Shown here: piece after piece, positions 35,297-46,509 of the stretch
How positions within the stretch are numbered: position 1 is the stretch's first letter
Layout of the letters: the number at the start of each line of letters is the position of its first letter
Source of the DNA: Siphonodentalium dalli
Taxonomy: Eukaryota; Mollusca; Scaphopoda; Gadilida; Siphonodentaliidae
Assembly (NCBI GenBank): GCA_032622095.1
Contig: CP136062.1
Coordinates: forward strand, 2,976,001 to 3,040,000
Length of the DNA stretch: 64,000 bases
Reading direction: 5' to 3'
Made by a program: the position numbers and the translations under genes
Notes under the pieces: model-generated
The model's input: the letters and a program-made list of their open reading frames with translations, nothing else
Database searches by the model: none
What the model was told of the DNA's origin: nothing

Positions 35297-35720
35297 TATG
35301 CTTTAAATGTAGTGTAAGATAAACTGGATCAGTCAGAAATAATGCAGGAGCTCCTGTTTCATCACTTATATATACTTCTAACTCCGAAAATTCCAATGTT
35401 CTTAGTGCTATATATGGAGTATCATCGGAGTCTATTCTCCATGGACATGTAAGTGAGTTCTGTGTAATTTTTCTGAGTACTGGTATTTCTTTGTTGTTCG
35501 TCACAGAATTTCTCAAAATATTAACACATACATACAGAATATGACTTGAAATCACATTTTATTTTGTGATAGATGAGCATATAAATTCAGTCAACCCCAT
35601 CAACCATTCTCCAAATAAATGAATAGCTTTGTTCAAGTATATGCGAAACTTGTACGGCTTGTTCTGAGGATAAATTTCTGAGAAAGCATCGCTTTGACAG
35701 TATATATACATATCAGTCAT
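35289..35720 (-). pseudogene. Polinton minor capsid (penton-like) protein with in-frame stop
   Basis: The N-terminal part (35720 to 35562, too short to stand out as a frame) carries the LNKAIHLFGEWLMGLTEF segment typical of the family's first strands. The C-terminal part (35555 to 35289) ends with the LEVYISDETGAPALF and TLHL segments seen at the end of the jelly-roll. Both are in the same phase and are separated only by a TAA at 35559-35561. A complete product would be about 143 residues. The ATG overlaps the integrase stop as ATGA (35717-35720). The family is believed to occupy capsid vertices. The assignment comes from motif memory and the gene order integrase, minor capsid, major capsid. 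Confidence 0.75.
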
Positions 35721-36826
35721 TCTGTGGATACTAAATCAGACTTTGGGATCCACTGGTTATATTTTTCTGGCCAATCCTGAAACTTGACAAAATATTCCTG
35801 TTTTCCCTTTCGTTTTCTTTTTCGAATTATCCTTTCCACATCCCAAAGTGAATTATTATCCTTGAAAACTTGTGTTAGTTCGTTTTGATACCACCAGCCT
35901 TTTATCTGTTCACCGTTAAAATCAGTCAGTTGATACATAGGAAGGGTTTGTTTCAAAAACCGTTCAGATATTTTAAAAATCTCCCCTGACCATTGTTGCT
36001 GGTAAGATCTTCTGAACTTATCTTTCAAGTAAGAAACTCTCACTAGATCACCTATTTTGTAGAGAAATTTGCCTTTCCTCTTGAATCCTTTGGGCTTGAG
36101 ATATTGATATGCCCAGATATTTGCTTCATTTTTAGAGTTAACCTCATCTGGTGCAAGATAGTGTAGTGATCTGTGTGGAGTTTTGTTATAGCGACTGACG
36201 AGTTTCTGCAAAACATCAATATATCTATATGTTTTATTCCTTTGGAAATATTGGAAAATAATTTTCTTTAATGTCTTGTTCACACGCTCTGCAGTGGCTG
36301 CATGAATCTCATTCATAGCATTATAAAAATAAATATTCTGTTCTTTCAAATAAGCACCAACAAGTTTATTACAGAATTCCATTCCATTATCGGATCGGAG
36401 TTTCACTGGTTTCTTTTTTGACGACTCAACAATAATTTTCAATGCACTAAGCACATTAGTTGCAGTTTTCCTCTTTAATGGTTGAACAAATAAAAACTTA
36501 GAGAAAGTGTCTATAACAATAAGTAGAAATGTTATACCATTGTTATCCTTGCTCAAATTTTGCACTGATAGAAGATCCATATCCCATAGTTGATACGATC
36601 CTGATAAAACCACTTTCAGTTTTGGAAAGTTTTTTCTCACTTGTCTATGAAGTGTGTATGAGTCATGTTTTTTTAACCAGTTGGCTAAAAAGTATCTGGT
36701 GTAGTTGAATTTTCCATCACTCTTCAATGCACGATAAAGTTTTTCAACACTGGAAAAAGATGCTGGTTTAGAAATATTGAAATAATAGTTTTCAAGATAT
36801 TTCTCTTTTTCTTCCATATCTATCAT
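35717..36826 (-). CDS. Polinton integrase with C-terminal chromodomain (369 aa)
   Basis: Retrovirus-like DDE integrase that inserts the element. The catalytic triad is visible: D84 (WDMDLL), D146 (RSDNGMEF) and E180 (ATAERVNK). A loop and helix region follows, then a GDLVRVSYL SH3-like strand pair (about 263-300), and a chromodomain at about 327-366 (WDVERII, YFVKFQDW, NQWIPKSDL). The N-terminal zinc module is weak or missing, so the start may be further upstream or the module reduced. The frame is intact and ends ATGA, overlapping the minor capsid gene. Chromodomains bind methylated histone H3, which fits insertion into a satellite array. Length is normal for the family. Confidence 0.93.
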   Translation of the reverse strand: MIDMEEKEKYLENYYFNISKPASFSSVEKLYRALKSDGKFNYTRYFLANWLKKHDSYTLHRQVRKNFPKLKVVLSGSYQLWDMDLLSVQNLSKDNNGITFLLIVIDTFSKFLFVQPLKRKTATNVLSALKIIVESSKKKPVKLRSDNGMEFCNKLVGAYLKEQNIYFYNAMNEIHAATAERVNKTLKKIIFQYFQRNKTYRYIDVLQKLVSRYNKTPHRSLHYLAPDEVNSKNEANIWAYQYLKPKGFKRKGKFLYKIGDLVRVSYLKDKFRRSYQQQWSGEIFKISERFLKQTLPMYQLTDFNGEQIKGWWYQNELTQVFKDNNSLWDVERIIRKRKRKGKQEYFVKFQDWPEKYNQWIPKSDLVSTE

Positions 36827-36880
36827 TTCATGTAGTATAGTTTATCTGCTTTTTTAAGAACACACACAATATATGAATAA

Positions 36881-37174
36881 TCACATCGGAAAATCTTCTC
36901 CGGAATATTCATTTCTTGAATTTAAATAAGTCTGTAAACTGTGTATATAGTTGGCTGCATTTGAAAGTGACAGTAATGATGGAATGTTCAAAGCAAATTG
37001 GTTCCCATCTGAACAGAGTGAAATTGATGAATGGTTTCTAATAAGAAGTATTTTTAGTCTGTGGTTGATAGAAACTTCTATTGTATTTGGTCCGCAAAAA
37101 CTAATTTCGCATTCAGAACCTTTTAGTTCAGAATCTAGTTTTATTAGATCAGATTTCAACTGTGTCTGTGCCAT
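36881..37174 (-). CDS. Small protein at the start of the Polinton gene block, 97 aa
   Basis: No family recognised. The protein is neutral, with alternating hydrophobic residues (TIEVSINHRLKILLI) that suggest beta strands and a helical C-terminal third. It lies 54 bp upstream of the integrase on the same strand and is the first frame inside the right inverted repeat. Position suggests an early or regulatory gene, but that is only inference. Confidence 0.45.
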   Translation of the reverse strand: MAQTQLKSDLIKLDSELKGSECEISFCGPNTIEVSINHRLKILLIRNHSSISLCSDGNQFALNIPSLLSLSNAANYIHSLQTYLNSRNEYSGEDFPM

Positions 37175-37404
37175 TAGAAAAAAACTAAGTGTAGTCCTTT
37201 AGAATTTTCACAATTCATTGACTGATACTCATATATCAGCTTTTTTATGACTTATTGCAATTATAAATTTCATGGAGACCAATCAAAATCTTTGATCTGT
37301 AAACAGAGTAAACATTAATGGTCTGCTTATAGCGATAAGCATATACACACAAACCGACATTAGCCAGGAGGTGGGTGGATTCAATTTTGATACCATTCCA
37401 ATCC

Positions 37405-37906
37405 ATTAGGGTATTTTTACTGGTTGCTGTCACTTGTGATGTATTATTTGACCCATCCTCCAATTTTACTTGCACACATATTAAACACCCACCGCCCCCC
37501 CTTACATGTATAGTTACGTACCCCTGCGATTTACAAAAGTATTATTTGACAAGAGTAAAGGTTGTTCACTGTAAGAACAATATAAAACAAGGAAAAGATA
37601 TAATGCTAAAAGTTGAAAGTGAATCAGTCTGTGCCACACACCCGAAGTGAAAACACGCTCACGCTGATGTATTTGTATACCATTTTGTTTTACCTTGTAC
37701 AAACATTAGCATTATGTACTCCCCACCTACTTCATACTACCAACATCAGTAAATGGCGTTAGTCTCAATATCAGAAAAATAAAGTATACATAACATGGTA
37801 ACTTACACATTAGGGATTTACATTCCTGTTCCTGTGCTGGTTCAAACATCAGGTTTATATAAAGTGGAAAAGTGGTGACTGGTGTTGTCCTATTTTGTAT
37901 ACTACT
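37405..37906. repeat. Polinton terminal inverted repeat, right
   Basis: Reverse complement of the left arm in three blocks: 37843-37906, 37701-37746 and 37419-37493. It lacks the internal copy of the terminus present in the left arm. A G/C homopolymer lies at 37494-37500. The inner boundary is approximate. Confidence 0.85.
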
Positions 37907-37912
37907 CCTCGG
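37907..37912. other. Polinton target-site duplication, right copy (cctcgg)
   Basis: Matches 10958-10963. Satellite B resumes here in phase. Confidence 0.9.
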
Positions 37913-39227
37913 GTGGCACCCCGGGTAACGAGTGGCGGTCGGGGTGTTTCAAGGGTGCACTTGGGGTTGGCCACGCACCCACCCATGTCTTCAAATTAGT
38001 CGAAATCATTACCGTTCTCGAAAATGGTCCATACCACATTTTCACACCGTCAGGGGGGGCAACCCGGGGTAATAGATGGGAGTCGGGCTGTTTCTAGATG
38101 GTATTTGGGGCAGGCCACCCACCCATGCCCTCAAATCGGTGGAAATCCTTACAGTTCTCGAAAATTGTCCTTACCCCATTTTCACCCCTCGGGGTGGCAC
38201 CCCCGGGGTGATGAGTGGGGGATCGGGTGTGTTTCTAAGGCTATTTGGGGCCGGCCACCAACTCGGTCGAAATCCTTACCGTTCTCTAAAATGGTTCATA
38301 CCCGATTTTAACACCACGGGTGGCATCCTCTGGGTGGCACACCCGGGGTGATGGATGGGTGTCGGGTGTCGGTGTGTTTATAGGAGGTATTTGGGGCCAC
38401 CCACCCATGCCGTCAAATCGGTCGAAATCCTTACCGTTCTCGGAAATAGTTTATACCCCATTTCACCCCTTCGGGTGGCACCACTCTGGGTGTTTGGTCA
38501 GGGATTGGGGTGTTTCTGGGAGGTATATGTGACGGGCCACCCACCCACGCCGTCAAATCGGTCCAAATCTTTACCGTTCTCGATAATGGTCCATGTCCTG
38601 ATGTGATTGGAAGGGAGTCGGTTGTTTATAGGGAGTATTTGGTACAGGCAACCCACCCATCCGTCAAATCGGTCGAAATCCCTACTGTTCTCGAAAATGG
38701 TCCATACCCAATTTTTACCCCCTCGGGGTTGCACCCCCGTGGGTAATGGTGTGGGTTGGGGAGTGTTTATGTGGTATTTGGGGCGGGCCACCCACCCATG
38801 CAGTCAAATCGGTCGAAACCCCTACGGTTCTCGAAGATGATCCTTATCCCATTTTCACTCACTCGGGGTAGCACCCCGTGGGTGAAGGGTGGGGTCGGGG
38901 TGTTTCTCTGGAGTATTCGGGAGGGCCATGCACCCATGCCGTTAAATCGGTTGAAACCCTTAGCTTTCTCGAAACTGGTCCATACCCCATGTTTACCCCC
39001 TCGGGGTGGCACCCCCGGGTTGATGGATGGGTGGGGTGTCGGGGTGTTTATTTGGGGCCACCCACCCATCCAGTCAAATCGGTCGAAACCCCTACGGTTC
39101 TTGAAAATGGTCTATACCCAATGTTCACCCCCTCGTGGTAGCACCCCCGTGGGTGAAAGGTAAAAGGTGGGGGATCGTGGTGTTTATATGGGGTATTTCG
39201 GGCGGGCCACCCACCAGCCTTATCAAA
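37913..39227. repeat. Satellite B, right part, segment 1
   Basis: About nine monomers of the 140-bp unit, somewhat diverged, continuing the array broken by the Polinton. The part from about 38340 recurs 2361 bp downstream (about 40700-41575) with few differences, so it belongs to a higher-order unit. Confidence 0.9.
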
Positions 39228-40012
39228 TTTGTCTTGGGGAGAGACAGAAAGAAGTATATATGCATTCATGTGATAGCGTTTGAGATGATAGAGTGGGTTT
39301 TGAATTGTCCTCGGTTTAGGGGCACCATTAGAAACTATTTGTTTGACCATATTTGGACTTATTCCAAAAAACATTGGGCGACGGTCATCATAAAGTTTTA
39401 GTGGTCAGATGTGAATTGGCCGAAGGGCCCTATTGTAACATTTTGACATAAATGTGTCTTTCGAAAACATATCCTATACTAACACTTCGAATGACTTCCT
39501 GTGTTTGTTGGTCCTAAAAATAAAAAGATCCCACCAAAATTCAACTTCGTAATAATAATGACTTATAATATTTAAGTCGATTTGAGTTTGATTATACAGT
39601 CCCGGATCGACTATGGAAGTTCAACAAATGCGCCAATCGTGGCGATGAAAGGCTAGAACGAAAATGGAAGTTGCCATACCTTAACATATTTGTCTTGGTG
39701 AGAGACGCAAATGTGAATTGGCCGAAGGGCCCTATTGTAACATTTTGACATGTATTTGTCTTTCGAAAACATATCCTATACTAACACTTCGAATGACTTC
39801 CTGTGTTTGTTGGTCCCAAAAATAAAAAGATCCCACAAAAATTCAACTTCGTAATAATAATGACTTATAATATTTAAGTCGATTTGAGTTTGATTATACA
39901 GTCCCGGATCGACTATGGAAGTTCAACAAATGCGCCAATCGTGGCGATGAAAGGCCAGAACGAAAATGGAAGTTGCCATACCTTAACATATTTGTCTTGG
40001 TGAGAGACGCAA
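39228..40012. repeat. Repeat C, copy 1 with a partial second copy
   Basis: AT-rich unit unlike satellite B. It runs from a gttttgaattgtcctcgg start (39297) through ggccgaagggccctattgtaa to ttgtcttggtgagagacgc (39697). The latter half then repeats directly (39712-40012). It is bordered on both sides by satellite B sequence. Confidence 0.85.
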
Positions 40013-40073
40013 ATCGGTTGAAATCCTTACCTTTCTCGAAACTGGTCCATACCCCAGTTTACCCCACTCGGGT
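40013..40073. repeat. Satellite B fragment between C repeats
   Basis: About half a monomer (cggttgaaatccttacc to cccactcgggt). Its junctions with repeat C recur at 40495 and 42009, showing that C and B amplified together. Confidence 0.8.
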
Positions 40074-40495
40074 GCGTTGGTGGTTTTGAATTGTCCTCGA
40101 CTTAGTGGCACCATAAGGAACCATTTGTGTGACCATATTTGGTCGTATTCGAAAAACATTGGGCGACGGTGGTCATATTGTTTTAGTGGTCAGATGTGAA
40201 TTGGCCGAAGGGCCCTATTGTAATATTTTGACATAAATTGGTCTTTCGAAAAGATATCCTATACTAACACTTCGAATGATTTCCTGTGTTGGTTGGTCCC
40301 AAAAATAAAAAGATCCCACAAAAATTCAACTTCGTAATAATAATGACTTATAATATGTAAGTCGATTTGAATTTGATTATACAGTCCCGGATCGACTATG
40401 GAAGTTCAACAAATGCGCCAATCGTGGCGATGAAAGGCCAGAACGAAAATGGAAGTTGCCATACCTTAACATATTTGTCTTGGTGAGAGACGCAA
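40074..40495. repeat. Repeat C, copy 2
   Basis: Nearly identical to 39297-39709. It ends in the same gagagacgcaaatcgg junction with satellite B. Confidence 0.85.
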
Positions 40496-41576
40496 ATCGG
40501 TTGAAATCCTTACCTTTCTCGAAACTGGTCCATACCCCAGTTTATCCCACTCGGTGGCACACCCCGAGGGGGGTGGATGGGGGTTCGGGTGTTTATATGG
40601 GGTATTTGGGGTGGTCCACCCACCAAGCCGTCAAATCGGTCGAAATCCCTACGGTTTTCGAAAAGGGTCTATACCCCATTTTCACCCCCTCGGGGTGGCA
40701 TACCCGGGGTGATGGATGGTTGTCGGGTGTCGGGGTGTTTATATGAGGTATTTGGGGCCACCCACCCATGCCGTCAAATCGGTCGAAATCATTACCGTTC
40801 TCGGAAATAGTTTATACCCCATTTCACCCCTTCGGGTGGCACCACTCTGGGTGTATGGGCAGGGATTGGGGTGTTTCTGGGAGGTATATGTGACGGGCTA
40901 CCCACCCACGCCATCAAATCGGTCCAAATCTTTACCGTTCTCGATAATGGTCCATACCCTGAAGTGATTGGAAGGGAGTCGGTTGTGTATAGGGAGTATT
41001 TGGGACAGGCCACCCACCCATCCGTCAAATCGGTCGAAATCCCTACTGTTCTCGAAAATGGTCCATACCCAATTGTTACCCCCTCGGGGTGGCACCTCCG
41101 TGGGTAATGGTGTGGGTTGGGGAGTTTCTATGTGGTATTTGGGGCGGGCCACCCACCCATGCAGTCAAATCGGTCGAAACCCCTACGGTTCTCGAAGATG
41201 ATCCTTATCCCATTTTCACTCACTTGGGGTAGCACCCCGTGGGTGAAGGGTGGGGTCGGGGTGTTTCTCTGGAGTATTTGGGAGGGCCATGCACCCATGC
41301 CGTTAAATCGGTTGAAACCCTTAGCTTTCTCGAAACTGGTACATACCCCATGTTTACCCCCTCGGGTGGCACCCCCGGGGTGATGGATGGGTGGGGTGTC
41401 GGGGTGTTTATTTGGGGCCACCCACCCATCCAGTCAAATCGGTCGAAACCCCTACGGTTCTTGAAAATGGTCTATACCCAATGTTCACCCCCTCGGGGTA
41501 ACACCCCCGTGGGTGAAAGGTGAAAGGTGGGGGGTCGTGGTGTTTCTATGGGGTATTTCGGGCCGGCCACCCACCA
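40496..41576. repeat. Satellite B, right part, segment 2
   Basis: About eight monomers, mostly a copy of 38340-39227 at offset 2361. Confidence 0.9.
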
Positions 41577-42008
41577 GCGTTTGAGATGATAGAGTGGGTT
41601 TTGAATTTTCCTCGGTTTAGGGGCACCATTAGGAACCATTTGTTTGACCATATTTGGTCTTATTCCAAAAACATTGGGCGACGGTCATCATAATGTTTTA
41701 GTGGTCAGATGTGAATTGGCCGAAGGGCCCTATTGTAACATTTTGACATAAATTTGTCTTTCGAAAACATATCCTATACTAACACTTCGAATGACTTCCT
41801 GTGTTTGTTGGTCCCAAAAATATAAAGATCCCACAAAAATTCAACTTCGTAATAATAATGACTTATAATATTTAAGTCGATTTGAGTTTGATTATACAGT
41901 CCCGGATCGACTATGGAAGTTCAACAAATGCGCCAATCGTGGCGATGAAAGGCCAGAACGAAAATGGAAGTTGCCATACCTTAACATATTTGTCTTGGTG
42001 AGAGACGC
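41577..42008. repeat. Repeat C, copy 3
   Basis: Copy of 40074-40495 with small changes; the end of copy 2 and of copy 3 and the satellite B that follows are 1515 bp apart. Confidence 0.85.
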
Positions 42009-44855
42009 AAATCGGTTGAAATCCTTACCTTTCTCGAAACTGGTCCATACCCCAGTTTACCCCACTCGGTGGCACACCTCGAGGGTGATGGATGGGGTTC
42101 GGGTGTTTCTATGGGGTATTTGGGGTGGGCCACCCACACATACCGTCAAATGGGTCGATATCACTACTGTTCTCGAGAATGGTCCATACCCCATTGTTAC
42201 CCCATCGGGGTGGCACCCCCGTGGGTAATGAGTGGGGGTTGGGGTGTTTCTAGGTGGTGTTTGGGGCGGGCTACCAACCAATGCAGCCAAATCGGTCGAA
42301 ACCCCTACGGTTCTCGAAGATGTCCATACCCCATTTTCACCCCCTCCGGGTAGCACTCCCGTGGGTGACGTGCGGGGTCGGGGTCTTTATATGGGCTATT
42401 TGGGGCGGGCCACCCACCCATGCCATTAAATCGATCGAATTCCTTACCTTTCTCGAAAATGGTCCTTACTCCATTTTAACCCCCTTGGGGTGGCACCCCT
42501 GGGGGTGATGGGTGGGGGTCGGGTGGTTCCATGAGTATTTGGGAGGGCCACCCACCCATGCCGTCAATTCGGTTGAAATCCTTACCTTTCTCGTAACTGG
42601 TCCATACCCCAGTTTAACCCCATCGGTTGGCACACCCAGATGGTGATGGATGGGGGTTCGGGTGTTCCTATGGGGTATTTGGGGTGGGACACCCACCCAT
42701 GCCGTCAAACGGTCGCAATCCCTACGGTTCTCGAAAAGGGTCCTTACGTGGTGGTACCCCCGGGGTGATAGGTTGTGTCCGGGTGTTTCTAGTAGGTTTT
42801 TGGGGCTGGCCACACACCCATGTCACCAAATCGGTCGAAATCCTTACCGTTATAAAAATGGTCCATACCGTTTTTTACACCCCCCTCCGGGTGGCACACC
42901 GGGGGTGACGGTGGGGGATCCAGGAGTTTCTAGTGTATTTCGGGCCGTCAAATCGGTCGAAATCCTCACCGTCTCGAAAAAAGGACTATACTCTATTTTC
43001 ACCTCATCGGGGTGGCACCCCCGGGGTGATGGGTGGGGTCGGTGTTTTTAGGTGGTATTTGAGGCGGGCCACCCACACATGACGTAAAATCGGTCAAAAT
43101 TCGTACCCTTCGCGAAAATTGTCCATACCATATGTTCACCTTTCGGTGGCACCCCATGGAGGTGATTGGTGGGGGGGTTCAGTGTGTTTCTATGGAGTAT
43201 TTGGGCGGTCACTCGACCCATACCGTCAACTGGGTGGAAATGGTCCATACCCCATTCACCCCTTCGGGGTGGCACCCCCAGGGGTGATAGATGGGTTCGG
43301 TGAATTTATAGGTGGTATTTGGGGCGGGCCACCCACCCATGCCATCAAATCGGTCGAAATCCTTATCTAAAATTGTCCATACCCCATTTACACCCATACG
43401 GAGTTCTTACCCCTCTCGAAAGTTGTCTATACCACATGTTCACCCCCTGGGTGGCACCCCGGGTGATGGGTGGGGTCGGGTGTTTTTAGGGGGTATTTTG
43501 GGCGAGCCACCCACCCATGCCGTCAAATCGGTCTAAATTATTACCCTTCTCGAAAATTATCCATACCCCATGTTCATCCCTGTGGTGGCATCCCCCAGGA
43601 GGTAATTGGTGGGGTATCGACGTGTTTCTTTGGGTTACTTGGGCGGACCACTCACCCATGGCGTCCAATCTGTGGAAATTCTTACCGTTCTCGAGTAAGG
43701 TCCATAACCCATTTTCACCCCTTCGGGTGGCACCACCCAGGGGTGATGTCGGGTTCGGGTATTTATATGGGGTATTTGTGGCGGGCCAGCCACCCACGCC
43801 GTCAAATCGGTCGAAATCCTTACCATTCTCGAATATTGTCCATACACCATGTTCACCCCTGCGGAGTGGCACCACCGGTGTGATAGGTGGGAGTCGGGTG
43901 TTTCTAGGTGGTATTTGGGCGGGCCACCCACCCATGCCGTCAAATCCATACGGCATTTTCACTCCCTATGGTGGCACCCCCACCGGAGTGATGGTGGATG
44001 TGGGGGTTTTCTAGTGGGTATTTAGGGCGGGCCACCCACCCTGTGGGCGGCACTCCTCGTGGTGATGGCTTGGGTATCGGGTGATCATAGGGGTTATTTG
44101 GGTCAAGCCACCGACCCATGCCATCAAATCGGTCGAAATCCTTACCGTTCTAAAAAATGGTTCATACCACATGTTCACCCCCTTGGGATGGCAGCCACTG
44201 GGGTTGATGCCTCGGGGGTCGGCGTGTTTCTAGGGGTTATTTGTGGTGGGCCATCACACATGCCATCAAATCGGGCGAAATCCTTTCCGTTCTCGAAAAT
44301 GGTCCTTACCCCATGTTCACCTCCTCGGGTGGCAACCCGGGTGATGGGTGGGTGATCCGAGAGTTTCTATGGTATTTTGGGTAGATCACCCACCCATGCC
44401 GTCAAATCGGTCGAAATCCTTACCGTTCTCGAAAATGATCCATACCCCATTTTCACCTCCTCGGGTGCCACCCCGGGGAAATGGGTGGGGTCGGGGTGTT
44501 TCTAGGGGATAATTGGAGCGGGCCACCACCCAGGCCGTCAATTCGGTAGAAATCATTACCTTTATCCAAATTGTCCTTACACCCGGGGTGATTGGGTAGA
44601 GATTTGGGGTGTTTCTGAGAGATATATGGGACGGGCCACCCACCCATGCCGTCAAATCGGTCCAAATCCTTACTGTTCTCCATACCCAATTGTTACCCAA
44701 TCGGGGTAGCACCCCCGTGGGTAATGGGTGGGGATGGGAGTTTCTGTGTGTTATGTGGGGTGGGCTACCCACCCATGCAGTCAAATCGGTCGAAACCCCT
44801 ACGGTTCTCGAAGATGGTCCATACCCCATTTTCACCCCCTCGGGCTAGCACGGGG
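42009..44855. repeat. Satellite B, right part, segment 3
   Basis: About 20 monomers. Odd monomers are shared with the left array: a variant with aaatccatacggcattttcac followed by a gtgggcggcactcctcg block lies at 9366-9500 and again at about 43944-44060. A monomer with gtttttggggctggcca lies at 8237 and at 42798. The two sides thus preserve the same higher-order arrangement. Confidence 0.9.
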
Positions 44856-46509
44856 TATGACGTTCGTGTATGCCAGACACAGTTCTGAAATGTGACATTT
44901 CTATCGGTGTGACGTTATGAGAATAATACCGACAACTCAATGTGCACGGTTTCAACTGAATTATTCCATCGACTTTTGGGAAACCTGAGCATGAGAGATT
45001 ACAATTAATGCTATGCCGCGGCTTAATTGGCAAATGATACACTAAGGGATTAGTTAATGTATTTGATTTAGTGTAACGCGGATCCCCATGGCATAGTGGC
45101 ACGCGCATCGTCGTGGGGCCAGCCATCAGCATCCTTTGATTTCACTAAATCGTACAAGGGGACCAGAAATGGCATGGGTGCGATATTTGAACCCCCCCCC
45201 CCCCCCTGGTGTTTGTGTTGATCGGGTGTGTTTTGATGTGTCTTCGGCTTAGAAACAACCTATAACATACCATTTGCTTGAACCTATTTGGCATTTACCG
45301 TACAACCTTGGTCCGCGGCCACCATGATGTTTTGTTGACGAAATATGTAACGAAAGAAGAGCCCTATTCTAACATTTTGACAAAATCTGTCATGGGGCAG
45401 ATAATTGGCACGCTGGGCCAATTGCACCCATTTGGTTGTCGGCCATTTGGTAGGTCGGATTTTGAGTTTGTTTCAAGAAAAAGAGTCCTGTGCTTTATAT
45501 ACATAGAAATAAATTTGAAATAACAATTTTAAAAGGAGTGAGTGGTATTTGATCGGGTGTCTAACTACATGACAAAAATCATTAAAATTACCTATCTGTA
45601 TCCATACCATAAATGTGTTAGCAACGAACGCTTTTTACTGCTTCGTGCTGATCTCGACTTTTCTATATTCTGTATCTAGAATAAGTCGTTTGTTTATGGC
45701 ATATATAGTCATCATAATAGTATTTCGTGTATTTATACCTATATTTATTTCACGGGAAAATAGCCAGAAGGAACAAAAGCCAGTTTCGTTGTGTTTCTGC
45801 CACTTGCAATGAATATGTGTATTTTATCAGTGTGTTCTTCAATAACTTTTTAGTGGTTAATGGACATATTGCAGGAAACTCCCCCTGATTATACAGACCC
45901 GGAACGACTGTAGAAGTTACTAAATGAGCCAATGATGGCGATGTGAAGTCAGAACGAACGTGGAAGCTCCCGTACCTTATCATATATCTATGAAAGAAGC
46001 GCATATAAACCTGATTGGCTTCGGTTTGATGTGGTCGGTGGGATAAGTGGCACGATGGGCCAATTACACGCATGTGGTTGTTGGTTATTTATTCGAGTCG
46101 GATTTTGGAGTTGCTTCGAGAGAAAAAATGTCACGCGTGCTTACTCTAGAAATTTCAGCTTTAATTGTTAAATGTGAAATGACCGAAGGGCCCTATTCTA
46201 ACATATTCACATAAATCAGTCAAATGGCATATAAATGGCATAGAAACGCTCTTTATTGTTTCTAAATTCGATATCGCGAATAAGTCTTTTGTACATGACA
46301 TAATAGTTTCCCCAAATTATACCTATTTGGATGACGGAAAGCGGGTCAGAATCTGTGATTAAAATAGGTGGCGTTTGACCAAAGACTGTGACGTTCTGAC
46401 CAAATTGAAATTTGGCCTTTCGTCTGTTCACGTTATGACACAATCAGCTTATTATAATTTTTCCATCGACCCATGGGAGACCAAAGTATGAGCCATTAGA
46501 AGCGACGTC
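44856..46509. repeat. Diverged repeat C and D copies, no gene
   Basis: Past the satellite edge, 45200-45480 and 45880-46220 contain weakened repeat C phrases (gaagggccctattctaaca at 46185). A further repeat (D) lies at about 44880-45130 and 46380-46620, with the shared phrases catggcata, ggcagctgcctcg or gtggcacgcgcatcg, and tttagt. Short frames (up to 107 codons) look like nothing known. A 15-base C run lies near 45195. Confidence 0.6.

Larger units (their letters stand above)
10964..37906 (-). mobile_element. Polinton/Maverick element, 26.9 kb (17.5 kb without the nested gypsy element)
   Basis: The ends are AGTAGTATAC and GTATACTACT, inside longer terminal inverted repeats, flanked by a 6-bp duplication cctcgg. 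Genes on the minus strand are diagnostic: a DDE integrase with C-terminal chromodomain, a minor capsid protein, a double jelly-roll major capsid protein, an A32/FtsK-like packaging ATPase and a protein-primed DNA polymerase B. All core genes lie between 18419 and 37174. The left 7 kb carries none and is filled with repeats. Removing the 9395-bp retrotransposon and one 5-bp duplication leaves 17543 bp, within the usual Polinton size of 15-20 kb. The adenovirus-like protease was not found. Several genes are broken, so the copy is not autonomous as read. Confidence 0.95.

Noticed and set aside
38000..44855. A CRISPR-like array in the satellite
   Set aside because: Units are contiguous, about 140 bp and variable throughout, with no spacer pattern, and the genome is eukaryotic.
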